A stretch of 64,000 bases of DNA from Earliella scabrosa. Its lineage: Eukaryota > Basidiomycota > Agaricomycetes > Polyporales > Polyporaceae. The stretch lies in assembly GCA_022605405.1 (NCBI GenBank), contig JABYQQ010000030.1:124001-188000 (forward strand), in the 5' to 3' direction. The translations under genes and the position numbers were made by a program. This document shows, piece by piece, positions 1 through 10,898 of the stretch (position 1 is its first letter; each line of letters starts with the position of its first letter). The notes below the pieces were generated by a model. That model made no database searches and was not told the DNA's origin. It saw only the letters and a program-made list of their open reading frames with translations.

Positions 1-1610
1 TCTGGACAATTGAGGATGACTGTCCCGTAGCCCTCTACGGCAGTAACACCATTGGCAGTACTGATAGTGAACTGATCATCGAGTGGAACATACTCGACAA
101 AGTCGTTCATGTCGTGCGTGAAGTGCATCGACGCTCCAGAGTCTAACAGCCATGTTGGCGCAACGGTGTCATGACCATGATGATGATGCGACACCTTTCC
201 CTTTCCCTTGCAAGTAGTGCACGCAGCGTAATCTCGCGCGTGGCGACACTTGTTCATTGCACATGCTACAGTTACAGGGTTACATAAAGACGAAAACCCG
301 AGGCGCTCACTCCATGCTGCTGTGAGAAGCGCATTAGTAGTGTCGCTGTAGCATGAGGGATCAGGAACTTGCCTGTAGTCCTCGTTGATGCCGGCGGCTT
401 CGGCGATCTCCTCATCGACGTCGAAGAAGCGGTCATCTTCGTCGTCACCGAGGGATACTGCGTCATCACGGTCATCGTTGTGGTCGTCAGCCCAGTCGAT
501 GCGCTCAGAGAGAGTGCGAGAGCGTTTCGAGGCGCGACTGTCGGTGTCCGAGTTGTCGATCTCGATGATGTGGGAACCACTGGGGCCCTCCCCCTTGTCG
601 ACAACCTCCTCGAGCGTGCGAATACGCTCAAAGGTGGGAGTGACATCGAGCTCTCTGGCGAGCTTCATGGCCTTGGTGAAGCGCGGATACTTGTTTGCGC
701 TCATGTTGCCTTCGACGACAGCCTTGCGCAGAAGAGCACGAGGGTCTTCGCTGCTCGGAGTGAGCGCGATGGTGTGGTTGCCAAAGTCGACAACAGACGC
801 GACGTGGGCGTGATCACGATGATCGTTGCGCTGGTTGTTGCGGTTCTTGCCGCCACGAGCGCCACGACGGAAGGGCTTCTTCTTGTCGTTCTGCTGCGCG
901 CCGCTGCTGCCATTCTGGCGCTGCTGCTGCGACTGGAACGAGGGGTCAGGCAGCTTGCGCTTGACAGCGCTAAGCTTGTTGGCGTTGCCACCATTGCCGT
1001 GAGAGCCCTTGCGGCTGGTGCGCTGTTCCCAGTGTAGAACGATCATGCGACGGACATTGTCCGGCTTGAGCTCCTTGACGCCATCACTGCTGGAAGCTTG
1101 GTTGATGATGTGCGCGAGAGCGTCCATGCTAGGCGGGAGCTTTGAGAGGAGGATCATCGCTTCCACGTAGGCGGGGAAACTGCACTCAAGATCGGTAAGG
1201 CGATTGAAGTGCGCTTGCATCTTGTCGAGTGCGGGCTGAGGATGGGTGTTGGACGGAATTTCGGTCTCGAGAGCGGCTCTGAACTCCTTGTAGACGGTAG
1301 CTAGGCCAGGCTGGCCGTAGGCGGTCTTAAGGGTGTCCCACATCTTCTTCGCGGTGTCCAAAGACTTGAGCTTTGACTCGCGGATGGTGGACGTAACACG
1401 GAGACGGATGTTCCCCATGGCCTTGTTGTTCTCGGAGTTGTACTCCTTGACAGCGGCGGCATTGGTGCCTTCCTCGTCGAGAACGACGGGCGAGTTGACG
1501 ACGACGAGCCATTGGCCCTGAGCCATCAAGTACGACTGCATGGCGGAACTCCATTCCTGGTAGTTCGTGCCGTCGAGACGAGGGACAAGACGGTCGAGAG
1601 AGTTGGACAT
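1..1610 (-). mobile_element. Ty1/copia retrotransposon, gag and start of protease (partial at left edge)
   Basis: An uninterrupted minus-strand frame of about 536 codons starts with ATG at 1608-1610 and runs off the left edge. The first ~220 residues read like a copia-type gag (motifs YQEWSSAMQSYL, MWDTLKTAYG). A basic, glutamine-rich linker follows. A Cys/His cluster with a CTTC core then precedes LLDSGASMHF, which carries the Asp-Ser-Gly signature of a retroviral-type aspartic protease. Integrase and reverse transcriptase would lie outside the window. No stop or frameshift is visible, so this copy could be young and functional. The LTR upstream (1855-2063) agrees with the orientation. Family assignment is firm; activity is inferred. 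Confidence 0.88.
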
Positions 1611-1840
1611 GTTGATAGAGAGATCTGTGGTGAACACAGTCAGCATGGGTCCAATAGCGATGATAAGCAGCCGAAATGGCGCTGAGCGCTGATGCTGATG
1701 CTCTCTCCACTGTGTGGATGGCAGCAAGCCTTGACAGGCTGCGCACTATGCCACACGACGTCGAGCCATCTAAAGGCGACGTCCAGGTGAGCTGGGAGCA
1801 CACAGCTGCAGCCAGTGACGGCGCATGCTATGGCATCGAC

Positions 1841-1854
1841 CAGGGCTCATAACC
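1841..1854 (-). other. Possible primer-binding site of the copia element
   Basis: Directly after the proposed LTR end the minus strand reads GGTTATGAGCCCTG, the expected place for the tRNA primer-binding site. I could not match it to a specific tRNA 3' end. The call rests mainly on position. Confidence 0.3.
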
Positions 1855-2063
1855 TGTCGAGCAAACTCGGATACGCAGTTGGCTGCTCGCACCAACTCAC
1901 CTGTGGTTGGGAGCTTGAGAGATGGTGATGGTAAGAGGCAGAAAGCGACTTAGGATTCGCTCCTACAGAGCAGGTCTTATATACTACTACAGGGGATTGA
2001 TTATCTAATGTCCGCACAGCCTATGACATACGGTACACAACGTACAGTTGCAGAGATGCAACA
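1855..2063 (-). repeat. Candidate 5' LTR of the minus-strand copia element
   Basis: On the minus strand a stretch starting TGTTGCATC and ending CGACA lies just upstream of the gag leader, giving a 209 bp LTR with the usual TG...CA ends. It holds a TATATAAG box at 1976-1983, which would drive the genomic transcript. The other LTR is outside the window, so the ends cannot be checked by alignment. They are inferred from the terminal dinucleotides and from the possible primer-binding site next to it. Confidence 0.5.
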
Positions 2064-2305
2064 ATGTAGGTGCGAAGCACAGCATCAAGTATGCAGTGCG
2101 CAGCACAGCATTAGAGACCGCCCGAGATGGCGCCCATGAACCGGCTATCCGGCATAAGCCGACTAAGCGCCAGTTCAACACCTGGCAGAAGAAGAACGAC
2201 ACGGCCGTTGCCGAGATCACCCTGAATCTCGATCCGTCCCAGCTCCCCCACGCGCACGCCCTTGACGCTGCCAAGCTCTGGACCGATCTCGAGGCTGTGC
2301 ACCAG

Positions 2306-4052
2306 CATCAGGAAAAGGCCTCTAGCTCTGAGCCACTCTGGGAGTACAGCCACATTCCCAGAGTGTCCTGGACTGTCTCAGAGCGTCCCAAAGCCACTCA
2401 GAGCTGTGCATACTGCTCAATGCTCAATTTGATAATTTTCCCTTACTGTAGGCATGTCAATCAATCTATAATGACATGAACCATCACTCTAATCCTTGTA
2501 AATATGGTTGTGGAAGTCTGAAAGCATGGTGGGAGTTAAAACGCAAAAAAGCGCCCAAAAAGCGCCTAAATAGTCCAGAGTTCCCAGAGTGGTCAGAGTT
2601 GTTAGAGCTACCACAGTTGTTCGAGCAGAATAGAGCTGGTGATGACATGGTTTGATTAACAAACATTATAAATAATGTATATACAGCTGAATCAATGTAG
2701 GAGATACATGTCTGAAGAGATTCACAAGAGAGCTAAGTTGTAGTAGCACTAGTAAACACCGGCCACCAGCAGCCTTGTGCCACATCAGAGCCTAAGTATG
2801 GGACAGAAAGGACTTGACATAATGTCTTACAACCCATGTATGAATACAGCTCTATGGTGTAGAGGTAATCTCTGCTGTTATAGATTAAAAAATGCGGAAG
2901 GTCCTGGGTTCAATTCTGGGACTGGCAGGTTTTATTCTGAGGCTGGGGCCCTAGCATGTAGTTCCGGATTAGGATTCTGGCACGCGCTGAACCGGCCTCC
3001 TAATTGGGAAGTACAAAAAGCGCCCTAAAAGGGTTCTATCTAATAGATTCAGGCATTAGTACCAGTTCTTATAGTCAGTATAGAGTGCCATGTCTTCTTT
3101 TTATTTCGCATTTTTGCTGTGCATCAGCCACAGTATCAACAATAACAAACAACTCAACCCTTGACCCAGATTGACGCTGCCAGGCTGCCACATCACCACT
3201 GTTGACTTGTGTTTGTATTGTGGCAACCTGGTCTGTGTCGTCTTCTTGCCCCCTTCTCTCTGTCTCTTCCTCTCTCCCCTCTACTTCTCTCTTGTCTGCA
3301 GAAGGTCTGGACATTCTGATACTGGTATGTGCTGCTGATTTTGGTTACTGAGTAGGCTTTCTGTTATCTACAGCTACATAGGTGAGAGAATAAGATACAT
3401 ATGTTTTGCTGGCATTGGGGACCACAGGTGCGTAATTCTCCTTCTCTCTTCAGTACTCTTATTGACCACACTCCCTTGTAGGTATGTACACATACTGGAT
3501 CTATGTATCCCCTATGCCTGTATGGCTATAGTCTGGTGAGTTCTCTCTTCTGTGCCACTACGTCACCCTATACCTGCATGATGCCTCTCCTCTAGTTTGT
3601 TACTCCATCTCTGAGTCTACGCCCACACACCTCTGCACCTCTGGTACGTCTCTGCTATCACTCTGCTCTTTGTGCAGGCTGATGACTGTTTCCACTAGCA
3701 TGATGGTAGGATATGCTATGGTAGTATTTACGACGTCTAGCATACCTGTGTACAGTAGTATAGTGCAGAATATATCTTTGATGCAGTCTCTCCAGATCTC
3801 TATATGTGTGTGATTCCTGAGCAAATGACGCAAAAAGGCCAGATCTATGGCAGCTCTGTAAGCTCTGGGGAGAGCTTTGAAGCAGCCCTGGCAAGTCCTG
3901 GAGTGTCCCTGGGTTTGAGTGACCTCGAAAGGTTGCTCTCAACGCGCGTTGAACAGCTCTGACAGCTCTGACGCTCTGGCATCTCTGGGGCGCTCTGAGA
4001 GTGTCTTGGAGTGTCTCAGCGCCACTCAGAGCTGGGTGGCTATTTCCTGATG
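2306..4052. mobile_element. Non-autonomous DNA transposon with subterminal repeats, CACTA-like candidate
   Basis: A 1747 bp insertion inside a copia gag. The left end starts CATCAGGAAA and the right end finishes TTTCCTGATG. The inverted repeat continues imperfectly to a second match, AGCTCTGAG, near 2323 and 4031. Flanks show only a 2 bp duplication (AG at 2304-2305 and 4053-4054). Both ends are crowded with short GCTCTG/CAGAGC/CCAGAG motifs in both orientations (2320-2420, 2570-2640, 3840-4035). Subterminal motif arrays with a short target duplication are typical of CACTA/EnSpm-type elements, but the termini do not begin with CACT, so the superfamily is a guess. No transposase frame is present. 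It contains a tRNA-like Pol III promoter at 2855-2916. Confidence 0.6.
2851..2925 (+). other. tRNA-derived sequence with A and B boxes (SINE-like or tRNA pseudogene)
   Basis: TGGTGTAGAGG at 2855-2865 fits the Pol III A-box consensus TRGYNNARNNG, and GTTCAATTC at 2908-2916 fits the B-box consensus GWTCRANNC, 42 nt apart as in tRNA genes. The T-arm has flanking GTCC/GGAC pairing but an imperfect standard stem, and I could not fold a clean cloverleaf. It is therefore more likely a tRNA-derived relic or SINE head than a working tRNA. It sits inside the DNA element. Confidence 0.45.
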
Positions 4053-4652
4053 AGGCCCGAGGTCTCGGTACGCGCCTTTCCCGCCGTCGGGACTTCTTCC
4101 AAATGCGGAAGAGCGACGACCAGACGATGAAGGCCTGGATCGCCGACGTCCGCCGCGCCGTCTTCCGCCTTGAGGCCATCGGAGCGACTATCACGGAAGA
4201 GGACCACGTCCTCGTGCTCACAAGCGGCCTGCCGCCCTCGTTTGAGCAGTTCATCATCATGCTCGACGCCACCCCCGAGGATGAGCTCACGCTCGATCTC
4301 GTCCACAAGCGCCTCTTGAACGAGGCTTCGCGCCAGAACCCCGCCGGCTTGGCGCCCGCGGAGTCCGCCCTCGCTGCTGCTGCGCGCCCGCGCATCCGCA
4401 CCCCCATCGAGCAGATCACTTGCTTCAACTGTGGCCAGAAGGGCCACTACAAGGTCAACTGCCCCCAGCCACCCGCGCCTGTCGCCGCCGCTGTTGCTCA
4501 TGTCTTCTAGTTGGAGGGGTCGACTTTCCGTTTTTGGACTTATCGCTTACATCATCATTCCCTCCCCCGTTTCCGTTCGCGCGCCGCTTCCATTTCCTCT
4601 CCCCCGCCGTTCCCTTTCATCTCGCTTGTATCGTACTTCGCTCGAGGGGTCG

Positions 4653-5030
4653 TGTTGGAGTTACTGTAGCTGTTTCGAGCTCGTACGATACGCCACATTA
4701 GCGCCTGACTCATACCGCCCGCCACATTATAATTTGTGCCGTATCTCTTGGTCAGTATTGTACCTTAGTGCCTGGGATCTGTTTAGGTACTTATACGGAC
4801 ACTCGAACGCCTGTATTCCCTACGCGATTGCCTCAGGTCGCGCCCACTGTCGTTACCCCATCTCTTCCAATCCGATTGCCTTTGCGCGTCCACACGAGGG
4901 TCACTCGCGATCTTACGTCATCTCGCTTTCCCTTTTCGTCACTCCGTTCCCGCGCTTTAGCGCCCGCGCTCTCGTTTTCTTACACTTCGTGCAGGCCGTC
5001 GACCGAAATCCACGACGATGTCATACACAA
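4653..5030 (+). repeat. Possible 3' LTR of the second copia element
   Basis: After the gag stop comes a purine-rich run (GAGGGGTCG) followed by TGTTGGAG, the usual layout of polypurine tract then LTR start. The right end is not defined; it may lie near the CA-rich stretch at about 5025-5032. No second copy is present to confirm it. Confidence 0.25.
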
Positions 5031-5055
5031 TAAGCGCCCAGGGCGCTAGTGGACG

Positions 5056-5174
5056 TTATATGCCAGAAACCACCGAAAATGAGCGATTTTGGGCGAGCTT
5101 ATGTGCAAAAAACCGAAAACGGCCCCCAAAATGGGCTCCAAAAATAACCGAAAATGACCCTCCATGGCATATAA
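5056..5174. repeat. Short palindromic mini-element (MITE candidate)
   Basis: TTATATGCCA at 5056-5065 is perfectly inverted as TGGCATATAA at 5165-5174. The 119 bp between contain repeated ACCGAAAATGA blocks (5071-5080, 5146-5156) and alternating AAAACGG/CCCCAAAAT tracts. TA at both tips could be a target duplication. There is no coding content. Confidence 0.4.
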
Positions 5175-6676
5175 GCTCTAAGGGGATATTCGGGGGTCCT
5201 GTCACTTCCCCAGATTTCGGTTCGAACGTACGTTCGCTCTGCCATGCCCATCTCGTGCTCACTGGGCTCGTCTCGCTGCCCGGGACATACTCCTTATCGT
5301 CTTGCGCTCTCTCAACGGCCTTTGGTGAGTCTTAGCTTGACTGACATGGAAACCACAACGTGGCGGCTACTGATCGATCTCGCAAGGATTCCAAGCCAAG
5401 GCGAGGTCGGACTCGAGCCTGACACAAGTGACGACTCAGAGTGGCTGAACGGCAACACAGGTCCCACGGCGAGCACTGAACATGGTGAGTACTTACATTT
5501 ATCACGCATATAGGTGTCTATACGAGTACCGGAGACCGGAGGACACCCGAGCTTGACCACATCGGTGGAGTCGGAATGAATAGATGATGTACATGTTGTG
5601 TGTTGAAATATACATCCACTTCTTAACTCGAGTTGGTGTGAGGCATGCTGGAGCTACGCTTGGTACTGTGTCGTCCACGGTTTCCTTGAGTACCTGTGTT
5701 CCTCAAGAGGCTACCTCTTCCTCGGCGTGGTATACTAGTCAGTAAAGCATGATAGTAAACCATCTTATTCGTTTCTTTTTCAGCCATTCGAACCCGAGCT
5801 CGACGTTGTTCTGACAATCCATGACATACAATCATCGGATTCAATTTTGCTCTAGCGATCGCGCGCGCGTCCGAACACCGTCTACCGAACAGCTACGGGC
5901 ACGATGACCCTCTACCATTGCTCGTCGACCCGACAAGCGCCTATAACACATGCCAGAGGTTCGGCGGCCATTGTCTCCCACGGTCGTTGGTTGTTCGGTT
6001 CCCTGATGCTGTCCCTGTGGATTGGACATTTGCCCGCCCTACCTAGGGTTCCCTCTCCGTCGCACCGATCTTCCCCAGATTTTGTATCATGATATGGACA
6101 GGCCTTCTCTTCCTTGGAAAATTATTCTTTGGCTCTCAACTTACGTCGTTCTCTCGGTATCGTTGCAAGAATTCAGCGTGGTCCAGGAGCGCTTCATACC
6201 GCCCCTCCTACCGCATTTAGTGTTGCCTGAACTTACCGAGCGATGGCGCTTCTCTCCTCCCTCCCGAGATCTAAGCGCCTATAAACTGGTGGTACTTTGA
6301 CGGGCTTGCTGCACCAACATTCCGGACTCTTTCCTTGCTATGAATATTTTTCTGTATGTCCTGAAAGCATCCGGATCTCAAGCTCTCTTTCTCGAGATGA
6401 ATCCATGCAGTGGTCATAGAAACATAGGTAGGGCGGACAGAAATCTCATTTACAACGGACAGAAAAGCGCCGGGGCACGGGCGGGAATGTTGAAGTAGGC
6501 GGGCTGTATTGTGTTGATGAGCTGGCAGTTTTCTTATGATCGGAGGACATGATTCTGATTCCGCGGGGGACAACAATCTTATTCCAAACCAGCAGTAATC
6601 CCATCCCCAGGGACATAATTTCGAAGTCGTGGAACAAGTGGACCCCTTGCATTCTTGATCCCGAACGCTCACCCGG
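5175..6676 (+). other. Stretch without a recognised gene; one possible short exon at 5347-5484
   Basis: A 46-codon open frame starts at 5347 and ends exactly at a good donor (CATG/GTGAGT at 5485). Several further plus-strand frames between 5780 and 6300 are interrupted. They may be decayed exons of a gene upstream of the kinase-like gene, but I recognise no family and would not call a protein. Confidence 0.2.
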
Positions 6677-9600
6677 ATGTCTACCATCGACTATACTCTC
6701 TATTTTCTGCATCCTGATCATCCGACCTTTGTTGTTGAACGGGAGGAACGCAACAGTCGCGTTGCTCTGGTAATAAGAAGCGCAGCTCAGGAGAACCCAA
6801 GACTCGCAGCTCACTTTGATCCCAATAGCGAGTATTTCATATACAAGGTATGTCTTCCTTCCTCAGCAATCATCTCAAGTCTTGAAGCAGTCTTCCCTCC
6901 GCTAGCCAGAAGAACTCATCATAGAACCGAGGCATACCCTGCTCGATCGCACTCGGCAATGGCTCCAAACTCACCATAATGACGAATCGCTGAAAGTGCA
7001 TGGATACACACCTCTCTCTATGATCCTTCCTGCAGATCGTGATGCGACCATGCTGGATCTGCTCATCGTAACACCAGGGAGTACGTCGCCTATGATTGGT
7101 CAGATGATATTCTGACCAGGCAGTCCTGGAATCTCTCAACGACGTAACAGAGCTCGATGGCATCCGCAGAAAAATCACCAACCGTGCGTTGTTGTATCTG
7201 AGACTGTGGCATTCTGATCGTACTATGTATATGTCTTTCAACAGAACGTGAAGCAGGCGCGGCCCGCATCCATAGGCTCCTGCCATCACCGTCTGCAGGC
7301 GTCTCGGCGATCCCAGGTGTGAAGCAAGTCATCACTCCCGACGGTCTCCATGCTGGACGTCCTCACGGCAATTATGGCCCACTGGTGTCGCTATTTGATC
7401 CTACGCTTGCCTTGCTAGCCTACCGCCTCCGTAATCTCGATCGCGACATTCCTGAGATTCGACCTGACGAGTATCAATGCGACGTTGTGCACAAGTTCAT
7501 GAGTCTGTCCTCGGCCTGCTACGACAGTGAAGTGCGCCGGACCGACGTGCTCAAGAGCTCCCTTGAGTACCTGTTGGGGGATATCCAGTGGCAGAAGGCG
7601 TTCGATGGCGGTGAGGCCGACATGGCGGTTGGTGGCCTGTTAGACGGTATCGGGGTGATCAAAAATGAGGCTGGGTTGTCTGGAGACGCGTCGCTGCAGG
7701 CCGCTGTATGCTATGCGAAGATCACAACAAGTCTCGGCAAGGTTCGAATTTTGGTCCGAATTACATCGCCCCATGCTCACGACATCCACAGGCAGCTCGT
7801 CGACGACAGTGCTCAAACTGCCCGTCTGTCTTGCTAGGTATCATGGGCGATCTCTTCGAGGTCAGAATTGCGGTCTACACGGACGGCCCCTACTCCGACC
7901 TCATCTTCAGTGAGCGGATGGGTCTGGACTTGCACGAATCCACCGCTGTTCTCCGCATGGCGCGACTCTTCAAGACACTCAAGTATGCTTTCAAGAGCCT
8001 ACGAGACGCCCGTTCACGTTTGGAAGCAAAGCCGCCGCCGAGGAACAGTATCGAGCACCTCTTTCCGTCGCCGCTGCCTGAGCCGACGTTCGCGGGCGAG
8101 ATGCCCTCTCTGACGTTCACTCACCAAATGGATCGCGCGGGCGAAACCTTCTTCCTGCCGACACGGTCTGATCAACGGCGTTCGGGCCTGTACCTCGCGA
8201 CGATGCGTAAGTCAACGGCTGCTGGGCCATCGGATGCGGAGGTCGAGGTTGTGGTCAAGTTCACCGCTCAGTACAACGCTGAGGCGCACCGTCTGCTCGC
8301 CACCGCCAAGGTACCGCTCGCGCCTGCGCTGCACGCTTGCATTCCGGTGTGCGATCGCGGGCCGATGTTCATGGTGGTGATGGATCGCGTGCGCGGAGAG
8401 ATGGCATGGGCGAGCGAGCAGCGCGGTGAGCTCCTCCCTCGTGCGGTGTACGAGGACGTCAAGGCCGCGTTGGCGCTGCTGCATGAACACGACATCGTCT
8501 CACCTGAGCCTGGCATATGGATACATCCCCATCTGTGATGACAGGTGAGGCAGGATGTATCTGCGTCTGTAGCCACAGATGGGTGATAAATCCCTTGTAT
8601 GGCATACCGCGCTCACATCTCCGGTGCGATCGGATACCCACGGCATGTCAGTAGTGATTCATTTGGGTACTTCCTCATGTTGTCCGAATACATGGGAATC
8701 TTGGAAAACTCTCAATATGGATGTTGCAGTGTACAGTGTACTTAATCGGCTCAGTGTTCGAGCATGGCGCTGTATCGGGTTTGAGATCTGACATAGCTCT
8801 ACTGACGACATATATCATCGCCATGAAGCATAGTAGCATCAGCTTGAGACTATGTTGTGTGATGGTGGATTGGCGGTTATTCTGAGCAGTGCAACTGGCT
8901 ATGGGCGGCTGTCGTGAATGTCCCGAGCTGACCGGTGCCGTGAGCCAATCAGATCACGAATAACGGTACCATCGTGAATGGGCGTTTGAGGGTATAACAT
9001 ACGATATCAAACAACATTGCTCTCGATTCATCACATATATTCCTTCAGATATATAGACAGATTATCTTGGGCACATGGCAACATCAATTGAGATTGTTAA
9101 CGAAGCATCATCCACCCGGTTGACCCACTATAGCACAATATGCCATCGAGGACGTCCAAGTTGTAAGATAGTGGCCTTCACAACACTGTCGGTGTGCTGT
9201 GTCCCCGCTCCAAGTCAATCTGCTGAGAATCTGTGCTGTGTGTCGTACCCGAGTACATATGCAAACTAACCGCTAGATTGACTGCTCATAGATGAGAGTA
9301 TACAAGAAGCAATCCCTATGTTTTCGCGTGGGCGCCCGCAATATGACAAATGATTACTGCTGATAGAAGTAGTGTATAGACCGTATAGCCAAGTGTGTTT
9401 GTTAATATGCACTATAGCTCATACAATACTAGCTATCAATGATACCCGGGCCGGAATGCATCAGGAGGGCGCTTCTGCTCCAGCGGCTCCACCTGGTACC
9501 GGACGGAGCCCCGGAGCGATGGAAATCCCCCCCCATCATACGGAGATCGCGATCTCCATCACGGCCCGGCTGGAGATAGGTGTCTCCAGACTCCAGCTGG

Positions 9601-10710
9601 AGATCGCTGTCTCCAGCCGGGGCTGGTTGGAGTCGCCCTCACCCTTCCTGTTGTATGTACATACCAAAATGTTTCGAGATGTGTATATCTACATTTGCCA
9701 GCCGAATGTCGTCGTTAAATGGGCCCGCCATCCTAGTGCAGTGAGCTAGTGCTGTGGGCGCTACCTGGGCTAGGCCCATTGTGGCGTCTTGCTGAGTCTT
9801 CGCACAGGTCTCCGGCATGTCCTCTGTAGTCAAGAAAGCCTACAGAGGCTGACTAGTAATGATTTATGTGACAAATCCGAGAGCACGACAAGCTCAGAAA
9901 TCCGCCGGAGACAGCGTCTCTGGATGGAGAACATGTCTCCAGCTGGAGACACCGTCTCAAGCCGGTGATAGGCGGATCAATCAAGATCAAACCGGTTGGC
10001 CCAGAGGCTCCGGAGATGTCCGCCTCCGTCTGGAGGAATACCGGGTTCCTGATGTGGGCTGCTATAATGCAATGGTCAGTATGAGTACTATTGCCACTGC
10101 ATAGTGCCCGGGTCACCGTGGATATAAGGGTGATTGACTTGTGTTTCAGTACTTACATCATATGAAGCACTCACAAAGCATTGCACTAATCCATCGCTGA
10201 TACTTTCCAAGAGCCACGAGAGGGAGGATCGAATACGATACGCTATAGGAAACGCGTCTATTCAGACAGCATAGGATGAGTGGTCTAATATGGCATGCCA
10301 TTGATGCGGACCTAATCGGGCCAGGGCGAGTCGGCGTCATGGATGACAGGCTTGATGACAGCTGTATCCATAATTACTAATAACAGACGTATCTGTAGCC
10401 ACAGGTGCAGATACATCCGGCCGCAACTGTTAGCACAGGTGTAGGATACATCCAAATGACATCTACGCCTGACATCGTCTTTGGGGACCTGCGCACTCCG
10501 AACATCATGTACGTCGCGGGAGGCGACAGACCGCGCGGGATGCTTGTCGACTTTGACTGGGCGGGGGCAGACGGCAAGACACGGTATCCAGCCACTCTGA
10601 ACAGCCAGTCGGAGGAGTGGTGTGAGGGCATCGGACGGAACATGGTGACGCGCAAGGCGCACGATCTTGGGATGCTGGCTAAATTCGAGAAACTATGCCA
10701 CGGAGCTTGA
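6677..10710 (+). pseudogene. Basidiomycete kinase-like (FunK1-like) gene disrupted by a transposon
   Basis: Exons read by eye: 6677-6847, 6906-7080, 7124-7183, 7245-7741, 7792-8500, then, after a 1.97 kb insertion, 10481-10710. All joins keep frame. The N-terminal half has the family's GVIKNEAGLSGDASLQAA region and CSNCPSVLLGIMGD block. The C-terminal part is a protein-kinase-like lobe: invariant-Lys-type strand EVVVKF, gatekeeper region MVVMDRV, then FGDLRTPN as catalytic loop and VDFDW in the DFG position. The insertion falls between HEHDIV and that catalytic loop, so the present transcript would lack the active site. The first half still ends in a short frame that stops at 8536-8538. Such genes are greatly expanded in Agaricomycetes; substrates are unknown. 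Exon limits are approximate. Confidence 0.7.
8501..10470. mobile_element. Non-autonomous TIR transposon, Mutator-like by target duplication, inside the kinase-like gene
   Basis: The 10 bp GACATCGTCT occurs at 8491-8500 and again at 10471-10480, flanking a 1970 bp insertion. The termini form imperfect inverted repeats of about 85 bp (8501-8585 against 10386-10470), sharing in order GGATACATCC/GGATGTATCC, GGATGTATCTGC and GCCACAGAT/GCTACAGAT. A 9-11 bp duplication and long TIRs are typical of Mutator-like elements; hAT elements give 8 bp. No transposase-like frame is visible, so it is a non-autonomous copy. The interior holds a direct repeat at 9593-9620 and 9939-9965 around the perfect palindrome GTCTCCAGCTGGAGAC (9935-9950). 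The identical duplications suggest a recent insertion. Confidence 0.8.
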
Positions 10711-10898
10711 CTATACATAGGTTCTTTATCTGATCATGACGACCGGGGCAGGACTGTGCTAGCAGCCATAGGAGACATTGAAATGTGTGCTACAATACAA
10801 TACATATCAGCTCGTGATACATCTATGTATCCACGGCGTGAAATAAAGAACACGAGGAGTCAGAGAAGACATCTACCAGTCGCTCAGAGTCTCAGATC

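Larger units (their letters stand above)
2064..4510 (+). pseudogene. Second copia-type gag, truncated at 5' end and split by an insertion
   Basis: The plus strand carries two in-frame halves of one gag. The first (to 2305) ends KLWTDLEAVHQ, and the second resumes at 4055 with ARGLGTRLSRRRDFF and continues with a gag capsid-like region (GLPPSFEQFI) to a CCHC zinc knuckle (CFNCGQKGHYKVNC) and stop at 4508-4510. The halves meet exactly at codon boundaries, so the intervening 1.75 kb is an insertion. The N-terminus is missing; upstream sequence abuts the first copia LTR, so that element may have inserted here. No protease or reverse transcriptase follows, so this copy is a gag-only or deleted derivative. 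Confidence 0.75.
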
